This document shows, one piece after another, positions 4,946 through 8,518 of a stretch of 8,518 nucleotides of DNA; the first letter of the stretch is position 1, and each line of letters starts with the position of its first letter. This DNA is from Gammaproteobacteria bacterium. GTDB lineage: Bacteria > Pseudomonadota > Gammaproteobacteria > Arenicellales > JAHEKD01. The notes beneath the pieces are model-generated. The model had not been told where the DNA came from. It made no database searches and was given only the letters and a program-made list of their open reading frames with translations. The stretch spans positions 1-8,518 of the forward strand of contig JAHEKD010000079.1 of NCBI GenBank assembly GCA_024638545.1, given 5' to 3'. The translations under genes were made by a program, and so were the position numbers.

Positions 4946-7148
4946 ATGCTCTTGCCGCTATTGATTGGTCAGTTTCTATTGGTAAATCAATGATAATGCC
5001 AGCACCCGAATGCGCATTATTTTCAACCCTGATCAGACCATTGTGTTCATCGATGATTCGTTTAACGATAGCCAGGCCCAGTCCGGTGCCTTTCTCCTTA
5101 CTGGTCACGTAGGGCTCGAAGATGCGATCAAGCATCTTTTCATCAATACCCTTGCCGTTATCAATAATTGAAAGTTCAATGAATTCGGCGTTTTTAATCG
5201 TTTTGACACAGGTTTTTATCACAATCACCGCCCCTTGGGTGTTAGAGAGGGCATCGTGTGCATTGATGATCACATTATTCAGGACCTGTCTTAATCTGGA
5301 TGCATCTGCCTTAATATACGGTATGTTCGCCTGCAGGTTTAACTGAAAATCAACGGCTTTTGCGCCAGCCATGTAGAGCTCAACGACATCCCTGATCAGC
5401 TGGTTCAGATCCAGTGTCTGCAACTGTACCATCACAGGTTGTGCATATTCTGAAAATTCATTCACCATCTGTTTCATCGACTCAACCTGGTTGGCGATGG
5501 TGCGAGTGGCCCGGTCGAGGGTCTCACGATCTTTTCCCTCGACTTTATCCATAAATTTGTTACGCACCCGCTCAGCAGACAGCTGGATGGGTGTCAGCGG
5601 GTTCTTGATTTCATGCGCCAGCCGTCTGGCAACCTCCCCCCAGGCTGCGTTGCGTTGAGCCTGAATGAGATTAGTCATATCGTCAAAAACAATGACGAAC
5701 CCGCCCCTGGCCAGATTTTCGTAGGGAAGACGCGTGCCCCTGACATTCAAGACCTGGCGGCCTTTCGAACCCACCACCTCAATCTCGCGCTGCCACTCGT
5801 AGGCGCCGGCACGCATGTTGTGCTGAATATACTCAAAAAATGGAGCCAGCCAGTTAAATTTTGCCTTCAATTCTTCAAGGCTGTTAGTCGAGCTTTCAAG
5901 CTCGATATCGAGAATTTCCTGCGCGGTTTCGTTGCTGGTTCTGAGCTGATGATTCAGATCAAAGGACAACACTCCGGAGGATAGGCGTCTGAGTATCGTT
6001 TCCAGGTAGGCACGCTGTTCTTCCAGCTGGTTCTGGGTGCGCTGCTCCTGCTCCTGGGTTCGCTTTATTTGCCCTGTCATGTCGTTAAATGACTGCACCA
6101 GGACACCCAGCTCATCGCTGCTGGTGACGGGTAATTCCTTTGAGTAATCGCCGCTGGCAACGGCGCGGGTACCTTCAGCCAGATCCCTTAATGGCGCAAT
6201 TAGTCGCCGCGAGGATAAGATGGCAGCCCATAACGCAGCCAGGCCGGTTAACAAGGTCACCAGCGTTAATGTGGTAATAAAGCTCAGCTTGAGCGGACGC
6301 CGCAAATATACCAGCCGATTGTACTGGCTTGAGGCCTGTTCGAGACTCTCGCCGACATTGGAAAATCTGAAAGGCAGGTCGTACAGGACCTGCAATAATC
6401 GCGCGGGCCGATCGACACCCGCAGATGGTGCCGGAATGACGATGCGCAGCTGCAGTGAATTGTCGTTCAGCGGTTCAACTCGCGACTGAATTTCGCCGCG
6501 GCGTGCAGCACTCATCATGCGCTCGTCAGGTGAATCAGGAATGATCACGGTGACATCAGAATGACTCGATGCCACGATACGGCCTGTTGAGGTAAACAAA
6601 CTGATCTCTGTCAGATCGTTTGAATCACGTATTTCATCAAGAGTTGAGAACAAATCGGACTCAGTTTCGACTTGTGTGAGTGCGGCGATATCATCACTTA
6701 AGGTCGTAATCAGGTCTGTTTTTGCCGCCTCCATGGAATTTCTTCCGACCAGCAGGGCATCGCCCAGCGCTTTCTCTATTTCAACATCGTACCAGCTGTC
6801 TATGGACTGGTTCAGAAACTGGATTGAAAACGCATAGACAATCGCCAGCGGGATCAGTGCCAGCACGCCAAACGTCATTAAAAAACTGATCGTCAGGCGG
6901 CTGCCCAGCTGACGCTGTTTAACTTCCTTGATCAGGCGATAGATGTTTGCCGCTATCAAAACCAGCAGCAGCAGCACGCCAAGAATGTTGATGACAAATA
7001 AATGCGAAAAATAGTCTGCTATTTCAGAGTTATACTGCGCAGCTGAGGCAAGCAGTATCACCACTGCCAGCAGCAGCATTAGAAATATGACGGTCGGCAG
7101 CGGCTTGATAAAGCCGCGAATTACAGCTCTAATACCCACTCTTTCCAT
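4938..7148 (-). CDS. ntrY: NtrY-type transmembrane sensor histidine kinase
   Basis: 736 aa inner-membrane kinase that should phosphorylate the NtrX encoded just downstream. Membrane helices lie near 19-37, 50-70 and 87-109. An extracytoplasmic sensor region of about 175 residues follows (112-287), and a fourth helix at 289-311. Then come a HAMP domain (about 312-366), a short coiled stretch rich in Gln/Glu (364-380), a PAS domain (about 380-492) and a complete kinase core. The core has the H-box ARRLAHEIKNPLTPIQLSAE with phospho-acceptor H512, N-box LNNVIINAHDAL (623-634), G1 DNGKGID (663-669), F-box FEPYVTSKEKG (678-688) and G2 GTGLGLA (687-693). No key residue is missing. The HEIKNPLTPI string and this four-helix, HAMP, PAS layout mark NtrY. 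The ATG lies 28 nt inside the DUF4390 gene; a GTG three codons later is an alternative start. Confidence 0.95.
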   Translation of the reverse strand: MERVGIRAVIRGFIKPLPTVIFLMLLLAVVILLASAAQYNSEIADYFSHLFVINILGVLLLLVLIAANIYRLIKEVKQRQLGSRLTISFLMTFGVLALIPLAIVYAFSIQFLNQSIDSWYDVEIEKALGDALLVGRNSMEAAKTDLITTLSDDIAALTQVETESDLFSTLDEIRDSNDLTEISLFTSTGRIVASSHSDVTVIIPDSPDERMMSAARRGEIQSRVEPLNDNSLQLRIVIPAPSAGVDRPARLLQVLYDLPFRFSNVGESLEQASSQYNRLVYLRRPLKLSFITTLTLVTLLTGLAALWAAILSSRRLIAPLRDLAEGTRAVASGDYSKELPVTSSDELGVLVQSFNDMTGQIKRTQEQEQRTQNQLEEQRAYLETILRRLSSGVLSFDLNHQLRTSNETAQEILDIELESSTNSLEELKAKFNWLAPFFEYIQHNMRAGAYEWQREIEVVGSKGRQVLNVRGTRLPYENLARGGFVIVFDDMTNLIQAQRNAAWGEVARRLAHEIKNPLTPIQLSAERVRNKFMDKVEGKDRETLDRATRTIANQVESMKQMVNEFSEYAQPVMVQLQTLDLNQLIRDVVELYMAGAKAVDFQLNLQANIPYIKADASRLRQVLNNVIINAHDALSNTQGAVIVIKTCVKTIKNAEFIELSIIDNGKGIDEKMLDRIFEPYVTSKEKGTGLGLAIVKRIIDEHNGLIRVENNAHSGAGIIIDLPIETDQSIAARAYG

Positions 7149-7690
7149 CCACTGTCAAGTTTCCAGTCACTGGAAACCAGCGAAAATAATTTAAGCGGTG
7201 CAGGCAGGTACTTAGTATCCAGCTTAATTCGGGTGCGTATGTATAACCTGCTGTAAATCTCAAAACTCTTCTCGTATCCGAGGTTGAATGAAAGTTGATC
7301 AGAAAGTGCATCGAGTGCCTGCTGCGCTGTGTTGAAGGTCTTGATGTTGTCAGAAACGGGGGTTGCTAAAATGTACTGGCCTGATAGCTGATGGTAGTGC
7401 AGCGTGAACAGCATTTCCCAGTTATTAATGGCGTTGTCCCAGATCCAGTTGCGCTCTTTAACCAGCTCGATTAAAAACTGAATCCGCAGATCAACGCCGC
7501 TGTCCAGCGCTTTTTGGGTCTCCGCAGGCAGGCTCAACTGGGCATCTGCATCAACTTGCAGCAAGCCATCGTCTGAGAACGCCTCGACTCTGGTCAGGCT
7601 GAAATCAGCGCTGACTAATGGAACGTAGAGACACAGCACAGTGGCTGTGAACCATAACAATTTACGATGGTTGTTTTTCAAAATACGCAT
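7121..7690 (-). CDS. DUF4390 family protein, predicted secreted
   Basis: 189 aa from the ATG at 7690; function unknown. A signal peptide is evident: basic start MRILKNNHRK, a hydrophobic core, then a likely cut after LVSA, leaving a periplasmic protein of about 160 residues. Visible features of the family are ALDSGVDLRIQFLIELVKER followed by NWIWDN, then LHYHQLSGQY, and near the end LPAPLKLFSL with DWKLDSGWKEWVLEL. It is tightly packed, overlapping rsmB by 29 nt and ntrY by 28 nt, an order seen repeatedly in Proteobacteria. An upstream in-frame ATG at 7702 is possible; I preferred 7690 because a GGA lies seven bases before it and the overlap is shorter. Its place directly before ntrY suggests a periplasmic partner of that sensor, but this is inference. 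There are no enzyme motifs I recognise. Confidence 0.88.
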   Translation of the reverse strand: MRILKNNHRKLLWFTATVLCLYVPLVSADFSLTRVEAFSDDGLLQVDADAQLSLPAETQKALDSGVDLRIQFLIELVKERNWIWDNAINNWEMLFTLHYHQLSGQYILATPVSDNIKTFNTAQQALDALSDQLSFNLGYEKSFEIYSRLYIRTRIKLDTKYLPAPLKLFSLVSSDWKLDSGWKEWVLEL

Positions 7691-8518
7691 AGTAAAATCC
7701 ATCTGATCCGTCAGTGCCGGTCAGGCGCTGGCGACCAAATTCGAGTTCTAAACCGTGGGTTTCAGGCAGATGGATCTGCTTTGCATCAGGTGTGTTTTTC
7801 AGGAACCATCCGGCCTGATCATCGTTTTCCTGCCTGAAAATTGAGCACGTGCAGTAAAACATTTTGCCGCCCACTTTAAGTACCGGCCATAGTTTAGCAA
7901 GTAATCGGCGCTGTGTTTCCACGTTTTCAGCGATATCTTGCGGGTGTCTCAGGTGTTTTATATCAGGATGTCGGCGTATTACACCACTGCCCGAACACGG
8001 TGCGTCGATAATAATCAGGTCAAATTCCTCACCCTGCCACCAGCGCTCGGGATCACCGGCGTCAGCGATTTTGATTTCACAACTTAAGTTTAATCGCTCC
8101 AGGTTCTCCACCAGCTGTTGAACACGCGCGGCCTGAATTTCCAGGGCCAGTAAATCGATATCAGGCTGTCTTTCAAGCAAATGCGCGGTTTTCCCGCCCG
8201 GCGCAGCACAGGCATCCAGCACCTTCATTCGTGGTTTTAAGGCTACCGCCAGGGCAACCAGCTGTGCTGACTCATCCTGAACTGAAAATAGTGCCTGATC
8301 CCAGAGCTTTGTCTGCCAGATCCGGGTGCCGGCGGGAATATGCAGCCCCACCGGACTGGCTTTCGTCCTGTCCGCATGAATGTGTATCGACGCAAGAGAT
8401 TCAATCGCATCATCTGTTGAGGTATTTTGCCGGTTTACCCTGAGCGTCAGCGGCGCCTGCTGGTTATTCGCCTTGAGTATGCCCTTCCAGTGTGACGGCC
8501 AGTCGTTCCTGATCTTCT
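7662..8518 (-). CDS. rsmB: 16S rRNA (cytosine-967-C5)-methyltransferase RsmB (C-terminal 284 residues)
   Basis: The 5' end lies beyond the right edge; 284 codons are visible. RsmB methylates C967 of 16S rRNA using S-adenosylmethionine. The fragment starts in the linker after the NusB-like N-terminal domain, with HWKGILKANNQQAPLTLRVN matching the family's W..I..ANNQ.PP...R.N pattern. The methyltransferase domain follows: SAM motif VLDACAAPGGKT (about 99-110 of the fragment), DAPCSGSGVIRRHPDIK (171-187) with the product-release Cys174, and YCTCSIFRQEN (221-231) with the catalytic Cys224. It ends DGSDGFYYAYFEKQPS, like other RsmB proteins. In-frame GTG codons such as the one at 8351 are internal, since homologous sequence continues upstream of it to the edge. 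It heads the overlapping block and the DUF4390 gene starts inside its last codons. Confidence 0.96.
   Translation of the reverse strand, partial: KIRNDWPSHWKGILKANNQQAPLTLRVNRQNTSTDDAIESLASIHIHADRTKASPVGLHIPAGTRIWQTKLWDQALFSVQDESAQLVALAVALKPRMKVLDACAAPGGKTAHLLERQPDIDLLALEIQAARVQQLVENLERLNLSCEIKIADAGDPERWWQGEEFDLIIIDAPCSGSGVIRRHPDIKHLRHPQDIAENVETQRRLLAKLWPVLKVGGKMFYCTCSIFRQENDDQAGWFLKNTPDAKQIHLPETHGLELEFGRQRLTGTDGSDGFYYAYFEKQPS

Noticed and set aside
5613..5984. A 123-codon + strand open frame inside ntrY
   Set aside because: It lies opposite the PAS and H-box region of NtrY, which has complete motifs; there is no ribosome site or domain evidence for the antisense frame.
6960..6980. CAG-type triplet run suggesting a microsatellite
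   Set aside because: It encodes the leucine-rich second membrane helix of NtrY (LLLLVL) and is too short and imperfect to count as a repeat locus.
8351..8518. GTG at 8351 as a true start of a shorter methyltransferase
   Set aside because: The frame stays open upstream to the edge and encodes the ANNQ/R-V-N segment characteristic of RsmB, so the GTG is internal.

Overview
The window looks like chromosomal housekeeping DNA from a non-enteric gammaproteobacterium. The evidence is a divergent plsY/folB pair followed by folK on the + strand, facing an rsmB - DUF4390 - ntrY - ntrX block on the - strand. To my knowledge that block is a recurrent gene order in Gammaproteobacteria and neighbouring Proteobacteria. 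Nothing in the sequence fixes a genus. All large genes are intact. I saw no tRNA, rRNA, CRISPR array, transposase or phage gene.

Left part (1-1143): the first 51 bases hold the N-terminus of plsY (phospholipid synthesis), reading leftwards off the window edge. A short AT-rich spacer separates it from the divergent folB (dihydroneopterin aldolase). Between folB and folK (HPPK, the next folate enzyme in the pathway) lies a 181-bp spacer that is not ordinary. It contains a second, frame-preserved but orphan copy of the last 80 bp of folB at about 94% identity, followed by a TATAAT box. FolB and FolK act close together in the conversion of dihydroneopterin to 6-hydroxymethyl-dihydropterin diphosphate.

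Right part (8518 down to 1296, - strand): five genes that overlap end to start and read as one transcription unit. They are rsmB (16S rRNA m5C967 methyltransferase; its 5' end lies outside the window), a secreted DUF4390 protein, ntrY (membrane histidine kinase), ntrX (response regulator) and a 760-aa YbiO-like large MscS mechanosensitive channel with a signal peptide. Overlaps are about 29, 28, 8 and 1 nt, so translational coupling is likely. The unit converges on folK across a 152-bp gap with a small hairpin but no clear intrinsic terminator.

Points worth a second look are the folB 3'-end duplication, an NtrX that has lost both the GAFTGA loop and one arginine finger, the coupling of a mechanosensitive channel to NtrYX, and the secreted DUF4390 protein locked between rsmB and ntrY. 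I found no convincing wholly new system; the novelty is in these details.
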